From NCBI RefSeq assembly GCF_032062135.1, contig NC_092859.1, positions 131,837,924-131,901,923 of the forward strand: DNA of 64,000 nucleotides, written 5' to 3'. This stretch comes from Pyxicephalus adspersus. Its lineage: Eukaryota > Chordata > Amphibia > Anura > Pyxicephalidae. The notes beneath the pieces were generated by a model. The model was given only the letters and a program-made list of their open reading frames with translations. It searched no databases and had not been told where the DNA came from. Of this stretch, positions 25,501-32,085 are shown in pieces (position 1 is the first letter of the stretch; each line of letters starts with the position of its first letter). The position numbers were made by a program, and so were the translations under genes.

Positions 25501-28500
25501 TCAGATTTATGACTGCTTTGCCTAAATCTTTGTGCTGGCTATATATACTCCTTGACAGGGACTTTGTCCTCGTTGCTGTAAGGAGGATACAGTAGTATAC
25601 ATACCCCTTGCGCAGGGATACATGACCATTAAAATAGAGACATCACAAGAAGGTCATGCTCGTCGAGGTTTAATGAATCTTCCTTTCCCACAGCGTGTCT
25701 ATATTGGTTTATGTGCACGCACATAGTGAAATAGACACTGCAAAGTAAACCACCCTTTGAATAAACTTCCTGCATAACACAAACTGCTAGTGTGCACGCA
25801 TTTGCTGTGCTGGGTGATAGATGGAACCAAAGATGAAACCCTCGTTCTTGGACAAGATCACATTACAATGATATATGACTTGCAGGAAAGTGACATTTGG
25901 GTTCTGCATATTCCATTTGGTTTACTTCCTTTGTTATATAACCAATTGTAATATTTACAGGAAATGTTTTATTCTATATTTAATTTGAAAGGCATTCTTA
26001 GCCAGTGTTTTGAATGCCATCATGTTGTATTGCTGATTACGCTGAATATATGAGATAGCTGAACACTATTTATTCCTCACTGTGGCCTATGTTTGGCTGC
26101 TGCTTTTTGGATATTAAATGTCTGTGACTTGGATTTGATCCTAGAGTGATGAGAGCTATGTGGAGGTGCCTGCTGAATCTCAAGCCACCTACGAGAAAGT
26201 AAGGACTGTATTTATCTTCACGACTCTTCTTTCAGTCTCTTTGAGGTTTACTTGTTATTTTGTTCACATCTGATCGTTTTTGTTGGTACATTCTATTTTT
26301 CCTAATGCAAGTTGTTGTTAATATGTATTCACATTAAATTCGGGGGTGGCCATTTCTCATAATTACATCTTTTCTACCTGTTTGGCTGTTGTGCTTCATC
26401 AAAAATGGGTGATGGAACTTTTTTTCTTCTTTATATAAAAATTTGACCTCAACCATTTCACACCTTTAACAGAATTGTAAATGTTTTAACTGATGTTCAT
26501 AGCATTCCAGACTATCCTGGCTCCTGATTGTATAACTCTAATTTCCTCTGTGGAAGATCCCAAGCATGTATGCGGAAAACCTGTAAAATTAAAAACAAAA
26601 AAACATAGTTTGTAATATTCCATAAAGTTAATGTTTCAGGTTTCTGTGTCTGTCTAAAGGCTTAGAACAAATATGGAAAATGAGAACATGGAACAAGTAG
26701 ACTGGCTCTCCATGGAGCCAGTAGACTGGCTCTCCTTTTGTGTATTGGTATATTGTACTTTAATGAATTCTTCTAATTCTCAGATAAAAAGGTTTACAAT
26801 ATACTTAAAGCTTAATTGTGTATGGTTAAAACCACTTTCTTGTGATCTGTATCCAATAGAGGAAAAATACCCTCATTTACTGTCCCATAGACATCAATAG
26901 ACATCACAAGAAGTATAGAGCTTTTCAAAACCAAGGAAATCCCTCTGTGTCCTCTTTTCATGTTCTGTTACAACTCAGATTTGAATTTTTCCTCACTTTC
27001 AGTCCTGTAACAAAGTTCTCTAGTTCAAAAGTTTATAGATTTAACATGGACAACTCCTCTCTCCAGGATGATCACATTTTATGAGTTTATTGAACTATCC
27101 AGAGTTAAAGAGGCCCACCACCACATTTTTGCATTATATGAAAAGGATGGCTATCCCTTTTATAGAATAAAAAAATGTATTTTAGGGGAGGACCCCTTCC
27201 TTTTTTTATCTTTATTGCCACTTGCAGCTTCCTGGAATACATACATATTTTGCCACCTGCAGCTTCCTGGAATACATACGTCACATATCCCAGGAGGCTG
27301 TCGACTGCTTCTTCTGCAAATGCCAGAGATTGGGCATACACAGAAGGGGCTTTCCTGGAATGTAAAAAGGTACAAATCCCACGCATAGGCAGTAAGAGGA
27401 AGGGTGGCATGGGACCCACTGGACTCTTTGCGGAGCCATCGTGAGATCATCAAAAGTGAAGAGTAAGTTTTTTGGGTTTATTTATTTATTTATTTTTTAA
27501 GACCATCTATCAACTGTTGAATGTGTGACAGGCTGGATAATATAGGTCCTTCAAAGTTATCCCAGCCCTTTAGTTTCACAAGCAGTTCATAACCATCAAA
27601 CCCACACCTGATAAATTTGGACGGCCTGTGAATTTTCCCATAGGGGGGCACATGAGTCATTGCCATCCAGTTGATTGGTCACCCTGTTCTCTTTCTCCCT
27701 TTGGCAGTCTGTGCTGCTGCTCTGGCTGGAGGCAGCCTGTTGTGGGTGAAATTATCCCCCATTTGTTCTGTTTAAAAATGGTAGGTATACTTTCCCTCCT
27801 ACCCCTCTGCTTTAGTGGCAGGGAATGGTAAGCAGGTACCCCGTTTTCATTGTGTGGTGAACACATATACACTACCATTGCTAGGTTTTATCTTATGAAT
27901 GGAGGGCCTTCTGCACCCCATATCCACCCTTTCACCATCTAAAACCCCTTTGCCATTAATCCGAGCTAAACATAGCTGTGATTCCAGTATGCTCCATTGC
28001 CCCCCTCTGGCAGGTTTAAAAATTTTTGTTCAAACTTGGTCATAGTGCCCAAAAAGGATTGATTCCCTGAATTCCAGACCTCAAGATCCTCCAAGTGTTT
28101 GTGAAATCTGATAATTCAGGATAGTTGTCTATAGTAGTGGCCTCTTTGCATCAGGGGGAGTTTCTGCCATTTGTTAATCCAGTAATTCATAGTTGCATGT
28201 CTCGATTTGTCCACACCAGCGAAAGAATTGTAGTTGAAACAGAGTAGTTGTTTTACTGGCTAGCTTGAAAGTGTGCTCTTCATTTTGTACTATTTTAAAT
28301 AAAACCTTCCCAACGTGCAACATTTCATCGCAGCTAGTTTTAAAACCTGAATGGCTGAAAGTGTTTCATTTTTTCCAAAGGCAATGTCTGGGCTTTTGGT
28401 GGGTACCTTTTGAGAAAAGGCTGCCTTCAAGTTATAAATGTCCTTTAGTTGAGAAACCCTGACAGTTTTGTGTAAGTCACAGCACATTTTTTGGAATCTT

Positions 28501-31500
28501 ATGCAACAAAAACCTATTTCTCTAACCTAAACTAGATTTAGGTCCCTGAACATAGGTCAAGTCCTTGTTTGTCTTCTGACCTCTTGCAAATGGTGGTTGA
28601 TTTGCATCTGCATGCAGGTTCTGGACCTCAAGGTTTCTGTAGTAGCGGTTTAGTATTCTCAACATCATACTGTAGTTCTTTAACTGGAGATTCCAGGTCA
28701 AGTGGGACCCATTAATGAAGTGTTACAGATTGAAATGGCAGCTGGAAGACATCATCTTTAGCAGTTACTAGTTAGCTGGTCAGCTGTTTGTTGATAATCC
28801 CTTTGTACCTTTTTATCTGTTCATTCCAATCACTGTATTGTTAGTTGCTTAGAATAAATGTACTGTACATCATTTTGATGAATTTCTAAAACAAAAAAAG
28901 TATATGTAATTTTTTATACTCTTATATACTCTTGTCAAAACCTCTTATAAACAAACATGTAGCTAGTAGTAATTGGTCACATGCATTTGGATTTGTACTG
29001 TAATGTTTAAGAGGTTTCACAGCTTATCAAAGCAAGGGGCTTTTAGTTCCAATGATTGATAAGAACCAACATTTCAATTAATTAGCAATGAATCCAGTTA
29101 CTATGAAATGCATCAAGAGAGATATTGATTGTCAAAGACTTGGATGGGACCGTAAATGTTTGTGGAAACACTGTATGTTCCAATGACAAATGCTGTCCCA
29201 TTTTGCTAGATAGTCTGAATCTTGTATTATTCTTCATGGTTTATGAAATGAATTGTCAAATCATTTGGTCGAAGATTTTAAAACTGCATTTTATATAGGT
29301 GAAAATTTGTGTTGAAAATCACACCCCGTTTAAGAAGCTGTTTGGATAAGCTGTGAAACATCCCACACCTTGACAGACAATGTGTTTGTTTTCTTTAACA
29401 ATTTTCAGAACCATTTCATGAAGCTCTTTATTTTACTTTTTTGTATTCAACACAAATGATTGCACATTTTGTTTACTTTAAATCTCAAGGGTGCCTTTTC
29501 ATGTTGTTTTTTTCTATCTTCCAGTTACCTGTAGTCATCAGGGTGCCTAGGTTTCAGTACAGTGCTGCGACATTATGTGATATACCGATGTCCTTGTTGG
29601 GCTTTGGAGATATCATTGTGCCTGGTGAGTAAGGAAATATTTCCATATGCATTTGGTCTAAGCCCTGTATGTGCGCCTCTTTGCTTTGTATTGCTATACA
29701 CCTATTACACCTCTTTTCTAGGCAATATTAATGTAAAGGATACCATTAGAACTATAGACAGGCTATTTAGTATTGAAATTTCAACTTCCATGTTGTATAA
29801 CTAGGCCCTTTGTCTCCACAATCACAGCAGCACCTTTTGTCTGCATGGGCTTAGTTTTCTCACCTCCAAGCCTGAAAATATTTTCATGACGTATTAGTAA
29901 ATCAGCCAGATTTAATAAATTATTTGTTGCCTTCAAGGCTTTATAGGAGTTTGCAAGCCCCTACATAAAATGTGTAACAGGTTCATTTCGGTTTATAATT
30001 ATTTGTCTTGTGTTTTTTAGGTCTTTTGGTTGCGTACTGCAAAAGATTTGATGTTCGAACAGCCTCTTCAAGTATTTATTATATATCCTGCACCATAGGT
30101 ACGTGCTGTAGACAAAAATAGTTATTATATCCCAGAATTTATAGTTATTATATCCCAGAATGGTTGTAGACTGATGCAGAGTTCTTCAAGCAGCTGTACT
30201 GGGACCCTTAAAGTACCCATCAACTCCAGTTTAGTACTGTTAAATACAGATCCTAATAAGAATGTGTGACATCCCCTTTAAACAATCTGTTTGGAGGCTT
30301 CCAACCAGCTTCATCACTTTTTGGAATTTCTTGACGGCAGCTTATTCAGATCTATGTCCTGCACAGTGTTCATTGCTCTTGAACCGGATTGAAGCTTAGG
30401 AAGGCTTTTAGGGCTCACTCCTCTAGAAAATTAATAATAAGCTTTGAGGCGCATGCAGGGTCCAACCTACATGCTAGGTAATTTAGTTTTTTTATCAATG
30501 TGTTAAGAAATAAAACCGATCTCCTGAAAAGAAAGATGTATGTAGAAGCAAAACAGGCCACGTCCCTAAGTAACATAGAAAGAAAAAGGAACAAGAGATT
30601 TACAAAAAGTGAGACTATATTGGGGCAAGATAGTCCCACTTTTTTACCTGTCTTGTTAGATAAACAAATTTTCCCTTTTTTAGTTTTTTATCCTGACAAT
30701 ATAATGTCCTGGAGGTCATTGGGAGAAATTAATGAGCACAGTGGTAACACTACCTTAGTATCACAGTAGACTTTTTAGGAAGATGTCTTTTAAAGAAGCA
30801 GTGTTCAGTGACATTGAACTGTTTGGGTGTTGTTATTCTTTAGAGGGTTGCTTTAAGTTTATAATTGATATATTTTGTTAATTTACCGACTGGTTATTTT
30901 TAATTTGCAGCGTATGCTGTGGGGATGGTTTTGACATTTGTCATTCTTATGGTGATGAAGACAGGCCAGCCAGCTCTCCTGTATCTAGTTCCATGTACTC
31001 TTCTGACAAGTTCTTTTATTGCCTGGAGAAGAAGAGAAATGAAGAAATTCTGGAATGGAGGAAGTTACGAGGTATGTTGACATTTGCTCTGATATAAAAC
31101 ATCTACTGGAAACTTCTGATCACAGCTGTGCAAGTCTATGCTACAAGCTGTTTCATACACTAACCTGGTCTCTGTAGAATCTCTTACCATCTGTGGATCA
31201 TACCTGAGAGGAATATTAAATAAAAATGTTCCCAAATCTGTGATTTAGATTCACAGACTTGTAATGAACCAGACCTTTCTCAGTTTCGTCTCTCTTGTAG
31301 CTTTAGTGGGCTTGTAAAAAATAGTTGAAGTTGGAATTTCTTGTAGTGATCTTTACTCCCAGGCATCCTTCCCTTCCCATAAACATACAAGCTTGTCATC
31401 TCTGGAAATTCCCCTTCAAAGTAGCGACATTTATATTGGCTACAGTCACACTTTCATTTAAACTGATCCTGACATGTTAACTAAACTGACTGAAAACAAC

Positions 31501-32085
31501 AGAACAGTCTATAGAATAAAATTTTGAATAGATTGTTTTGTTATGTTTGCATACTACACAGTTGCTTGTAAATGTTGATCTGGTTGGTTAATGGAGTTTG
31601 TTGATCATTCTAACAAGCTTTCACTTGTTCAGATTGACTTTATTGCTTCTTCACTGGCTAAAACTTTACAAAATTTCCTCACTAGGGAAGGAGCAGCAAT
31701 AATTTAGGAGGAGGCTAAAGGGGTCACTTGGCAATCCTGTTGATGATACGTTATCGCCAACAACAGAATCACTAGTGTGGCATGGCTCTAACTAAGCCTA
31801 GCTATGCCTAATTGTATTAGGAAAATGTTTAGCATAGGCCTAATATGACATAGATATTAGTTTTTTTTTTATTATTATTTTGATTTCAATTACGTGCAAG
31901 TAAACTATGGAAATGTAATTAGAAAGGCCAGTCATTCTCTGATGGCCTTTTATTGAGATTCTTTTTTGCAGTAACCTCCGATTTATTTATTTTTTTTGTC
32001 TTTTTGTTTTTTTTAGATAATGGAACAGACAGAAAATGCTGTTAACGAAGAACATATTACAGGTGAAGCACAAGAAGTACAATGA
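4458..32085 (+). CDS. SPPL2A: Signal peptide peptidase-like 2A (16 coding exons)
   Basis: GxGD-type intramembrane aspartyl protease of late endosomes and lysosomes. In mammals it cleaves type II membrane stubs, including the CD74 N-terminal fragment and TNF. Joining exons 4458-4514, 10882-11001, 14114-14296, 14781-14864, 16595-16728, 16968-17119, 17935-18031, 18128-18229, 20847-20928, 21544-21618, 22595-22651, 26145-26198, 29525-29624, 30021-30098, 30911-31071 and 32017-32085 gives 534 aa, or 516 without exon 12; human SPPL2A is about 520. Seen: signal peptide (1 to ~22), lumenal protease-associated domain (~60-150) with NxS/T sequons at N46, N58 and N66, nine hydrophobic segments, YD at 349-350, GFGD at 425-428, PAL at 479-481 and YEIM at 511-514. 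The LPVVIRVP stretch and short tail fit SPPL2A better than SPPL2B or SPPL2C. All introns are GT-AG and phases are continuous. Confidence 0.96.
5000..5405 (-). repeat. Family A repeat, minus orientation, interrupted by family E
   Basis: Reverse copy of the repeat seen at 5695-5895: 'ggtgacattcttcccactga' and 'ccctgaagacctgaaagttg' are its reverse-complement phrases. A family E sequence (5112-5250) splits it, so family E inserted later. Confidence 0.6.
5112..5250. repeat. Dispersed repeat, family E
   Basis: Shares 'gtggttactgaatagttgag' with the copy at 49290-49455, and in reverse with 57968-58086. Inserted within a family A copy here. Confidence 0.6.
5420..5545. repeat. Dispersed repeat, family F
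   Basis: GC-richer block with 'tgtgtggttaccacttcctc' and 'ggttcagtaccgctcactgc'. Similar blocks occur at 10028-10160 and 45935-46135. Ends not defined. Confidence 0.5.
5695..5895 (+). repeat. Family A repeat
   Basis: Copy with 'aactttcaggactcgg', 'gatcacagtacattagtgtg' and 'gaatgtcacccttatagaga'. The 67-codon ORF across it is spurious. Confidence 0.65.
6024..6338 (+). repeat. Family B repeat, near full length
   Basis: Runs from 'attattagacagtatttata' to 'gagccactgtgctgccc', the most complete copy together with 54345-54682. It gives the family consensus order: cell-size block, 'ctcacaatctaatgtcccta', 'gtttttggaatgtgg', 'cacgcaaacccagggagaat', terminal 'gctaaccactgagccac'. Confidence 0.8.
6899..7025 (+). 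repeat. Dispersed repeat, family B-short
   Basis: Begins like family B ('gccaacatattgcacagcac') but continues as 'gcaaatgacagaatgatac', matching 48157-48298 and 50953-51082. Probably a related subfamily sharing the 5' part. Confidence 0.6.
7408..7670 (+). repeat. Family G repeat (CTGATTTATTAAAG type), decayed
   Basis: 'ctgattaaataaagttccca' and 'ctgggtgatccaacaaacat' match the copies at 18985-19081 and 24601-24815. Two ORFs on opposite strands over this segment are shadows of it. Confidence 0.55.
9528..9907. repeat. MITE-like element with TTAACCcCCTGaGC ends
   Basis: The left end TTAACCCCCTGAGCGG is the imperfect inverse of the right end GGGCCCAGGAGGTTAA, and each end includes TTAA. A GC-rich left half (ctccgcgatcccggtcttc) and an AT-rich right half are fused. 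No ORF. This is family R3; only one copy in the window. Confidence 0.6.
10028..10160. repeat. Family F repeat
   Basis: 'gttcagacctgcagtgaggt' and 'gtgagtggttcagtactgcc' match the blocks at 5420-5545 and 45935-46135. Confidence 0.5.
10882..11001 (+). CDS. SPPL2A: SPPL2A exon 2
   Basis: 120 nt, residues 20-59. The acceptor follows TTGCTTTGTAG and the donor is GCT|GTAAGT. Encodes the KDYCITYN...STYTNA segment, which aligns with the KDYC block of mammalian SPPL2A. Contains the NST sequon and the first half of an NAT sequon completed by exon 3. Confidence 0.95.
11555..11850 (+). repeat. Dispersed repeat, family H
   Basis: Starts 'agcggaactaaacccacaat'. Contains 'caatcaggcaggtaagaa' and 'gcctgttcctttctgcaata', shared with 53603-53906 and in reverse with 12385-12598. 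Confidence 0.6.
12385..12598 (-). repeat. Family H repeat, minus orientation
   Basis: Reverse copy with 'aggcgatgacc'-type and 'agtcctgctttaaacggag' ends. The 114-codon ORF on the - strand here (12268-12612) lies across this repeat and is spurious. Confidence 0.5.
14114..14296 (+). CDS. SPPL2A: SPPL2A exon 3 (protease-associated domain)
   Basis: 183 nt, residues 60-120, phase 0 at both ends. The acceptor is TTTTTCAG|ACC and the donor CTG|GTACGT. Encodes part of the lumenal protease-associated domain (MAVLVMDGNCN... through LLAQENNASMLLIASKDGL). Length and pattern match the mammalian exon. Confidence 0.95.
14781..14864 (+). CDS. SPPL2A: SPPL2A exon 4
   Basis: 84 nt, residues 121-148, phase 0. 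The acceptor is CTATTGCAG|CCA and the donor CAG|GTATGT. Encodes the end of the protease-associated domain (HLTIQIAYVKYGDVINMGQ). Confidence 0.92.
14865..16594 (+). other. SPPL2A: SPPL2A intron 4
   Basis: 1.7 kb, AT-rich. A family C-like 3' piece may be present near 15080-15180. No exon or RNA gene seen. Confidence 0.6.
16595..16728 (+). CDS. SPPL2A: SPPL2A exon 5 (first transmembrane helix)
   Basis: 134 nt, residues 149-192 plus two bases of codon 193. The acceptor is TTTTCTAG|GTG and the donor AT|GTAAGT. Encodes LYSPTFAQFDISLL and the helix VIFLISVFTVALGGYWSG, a signature of SPPL2 proteins. Confidence 0.95.
16968..17119 (+). CDS. SPPL2A: SPPL2A exon 6
   Basis: 152 nt. Completes M193, then an acidic/basic cytosolic stretch (SEDESDRRKKKDEN) and the second helix LTVILFVVICCVMLLLLYFF, ending KWL with one base of V244. 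The acceptor is AATCTAG and the donor G|GTAAGG. Confidence 0.95.
17420..17744 (-). repeat. Family D MITE in SPPL2A intron 6
   Basis: Opposite orientation to 3644-3949, ending 'gtgagtacctagccta'. Contains a perfect 14-bp-stem hairpin at 17437-17474. Left terminus decayed. Confidence 0.65.
17935..18031 (+). CDS. SPPL2A: SPPL2A exon 7 (third transmembrane helix)
   Basis: 97 nt, residues 244-275 and two bases of R276. The acceptor is CTTTACAG|TT and the donor AG|GTGTGT. Encodes YVIICVFCLASAMSLFNCL, closely matching the mammalian helix. Confidence 0.95.
18128..18229 (+). CDS. SPPL2A: SPPL2A exon 8
   Basis: 102 nt, residues 276-309 and two bases of R310. The acceptor is TTTGTACAG and the donor AG|GTACTG. 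Encodes EVRLLFLAAFCAAVSVTWAV followed by FRNED, the conserved fourth helix and loop. Confidence 0.95.
18230..20846 (+). other. SPPL2A: SPPL2A intron 8
   Basis: 2.6 kb. Contains a 97-bp perfect-TIR element (18985-19081). The rest is AT-rich with no defined repeat or RNA gene. Short ORFs on both strands lack protein character. Confidence 0.7.
18985..19081. repeat. 97-bp family G MITE with perfect 18-bp inverted ends
   Basis: GCCTGATTTATTAAAGCT (18985-19002) is exactly inverted at 19064-19081. The interior matches the longer copies at 7408-7670 and 24601-24815 ('ggtttgctggatcacc'), so this is an internally deleted member. Confidence 0.8.
20847..20928 (+). CDS. SPPL2A: SPPL2A exon 9 (fifth helix)
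   Basis: 82 nt, completes R310 and encodes residues 311-337, WIWILQDILGIAFCLNFIK then TLRMPNFK. The acceptor is CATTTCAG and the donor AAG|GTGAGA. The ILQDILGIAFCLN block is diagnostic of the SPP/SPPL family. Confidence 0.96.
20929..21543 (+). other. SPPL2A: SPPL2A intron 9
   Basis: Contains a poly(C) run of about 19 bases near 20961-20979. Otherwise AT-rich with no defined feature. Confidence 0.7.
21544..21618 (+). CDS. SPPL2A: SPPL2A exon 10 (catalytic YD)
   Basis: 75 nt, residues 338-362, phase 0. The first catalytic aspartate is D350 (GAT at 21580-21582) in LLLLYDVFFVFITPF, the active-site helix 6. The acceptor is TTTTACAG|GCC and the donor AAG|GTATGG. Confidence 0.97.
21619..22594 (+). 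other. SPPL2A: SPPL2A intron 10
   Basis: About 1 kb, AT-rich. A short CT-rich block near 22080-22140 may be a repeat remnant. Nothing else recognised. Confidence 0.6.
22595..22651 (+). CDS. SPPL2A: SPPL2A exon 11
   Basis: 57 nt, residues 363-381, phase 0: NGQSIMVEVAAGPSERSEK, the start of the loop between the two catalytic helices. The acceptor is AAATTCAG|AAT and the donor AAG|GTATGT. Confidence 0.95.
22885..23206 (+). repeat. Family D MITE
   Basis: Begins TAGGCTATGTACACAC and ends GTGTGTACCCAGCTTA. Interior 'gtgtgtacagcgcccgtcgt' as in 3644-3949. The 149-codon ORF on the - strand (22732-23181) is a product of this repeat. Confidence 0.75.
23975..24402 (+). repeat. Family I element lacking its left end
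   Basis: Parallels 43894-44370 over 'aaatgtttgtctcaa', 'attaccttctggagcaagct' and 'gatttcttctgcaagtcat', and ends 'ggggactacctgta', the decayed inverted terminus. The 106-codon ORF here is spurious. Confidence 0.7.
24601..24815. repeat. Family G element
   Basis: Starts 'gaccctgatttattaaag'. Contains two facing 'gctgggt/acccagc' blocks, so the element folds back on itself (cacttcatcagtgaagctgg against ccacccagcttcactgat). Confidence 0.7.
26145..26198 (+). CDS. SPPL2A: SPPL2A exon 12, probable cassette exon
   Basis: 54 nt, phase 0 at both ends, encoding SDESYVEVPAESQATYEK (residues 382-399). The acceptor is GATCCTAG and the donor, AAA|GTAAGG, is strong. Mammalian SPPL2A as I know it goes directly from the equivalent of exon 11 (ending EK) to LPVVIRVP, so this segment is extra. 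It also ends in EK, so the junction is the same with or without it. Frame, splice sites and protein-like composition support a real exon; constitutive or alternative use is undetermined. Confidence 0.65.
26199..29524 (+). other. SPPL2A: SPPL2A intron 12
   Basis: 3.3 kb. A partial family C element lies at 27105-27500, with overlapping spurious ORFs on both strands. A small tandem duplication of 'agtagactggctctcc' lies at about 26696-26735. The rest (27500-29524) has no defined feature. Confidence 0.65.
27105..27500. repeat. Family C element, partial
   Basis: Begins TTAAAGAGGCCCACC and has the internal 'tgtattttaggggaggacc', 'cagaaggggctttcctggaa' and 'gtaaaaaggtacaaatccca' order of the copy at 3130-3645. 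The right terminus is not recognisable. Confidence 0.55.
29525..29624 (+). CDS. SPPL2A: SPPL2A exon 13 (catalytic GxGD)
   Basis: 100 nt, residues 400-432 and one base of G433. LPVVIRVPRF opens it. GFGD (29600-29611) carries the second catalytic aspartate, D428 (D410 in the form without exon 12). The acceptor is ATCTTCCAG and the donor G|GTGAGT. Confidence 0.97.
29625..30020 (+). other. SPPL2A: SPPL2A intron 13
   Basis: Short AT-rich intron. No feature seen. Confidence 0.7.
30021..30098 (+). CDS. SPPL2A: SPPL2A exon 14
   Basis: 78 nt, residues 433-458 and one base of A459: LLVAYCKRFDVRTASSSIYY then ISCTI. The acceptor is TGTTTTTTAG and the donor G|GTACGT. Confidence 0.95.
   Translation, partial: VFWLRTAKDLMFEQPLQVFIIYPAP
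30099..30910 (+). other. SPPL2A: SPPL2A intron 14
   Basis: 0.8 kb. Contains a 23-bp-period tandem duplication of 'tagttattatatcccagaat' at 30119-30161. Opposing short ORFs at 30415-30769 are chance. Confidence 0.6.
30911..31071 (+). CDS. SPPL2A: SPPL2A exon 15 (PAL motif)
   Basis: 161 nt, residues 459-512. The helix GMVLTFVILMVMK is followed by GQPALLYLVP, with PAL at residues 479-481 (the substrate-docking motif of presenilin-like proteases), then the basic WRRREMKKFW. Ends in Y511-E512. The acceptor is AATTTGCAG and the donor GAG|GTATGT. Confidence 0.97.
31072..32016 (+). other. SPPL2A: SPPL2A intron 15
   Basis: 0.95 kb, AT-rich. No repeat or RNA gene recognised. Confidence 0.65.
32017..32085 (+). 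CDS. SPPL2A: SPPL2A exon 16 (C-terminal tail, stop)
   Basis: 22 codons plus TGA. Starts I513-M514, completing the YEIM motif of YxxO form split across the intron. The tail is acidic (IMEQTENAVNEEHITGEAQ then EVQ). The acceptor is TTTTTTTTAG. The end resembles the mammalian tail in length. Confidence 0.95.
   Translation: MMEQTENAVNEEHITGEAQEVQ

Larger units (their letters stand above)
22652..26144 (+). other. SPPL2A: SPPL2A intron 11
   Basis: 3.5 kb with a family D MITE (22885-23206), a partial family I element (23975-24402) and a family G element (24601-24815). The segments 23207-23974 and 24816-26144 show no defined feature. Confidence 0.7.

Noticed and set aside
27105..27453. Overlapping ORFs of about 90-106 codons on both strands
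   Set aside because: They lie in a family C element; open frames on both strands at once reflect repeat composition.
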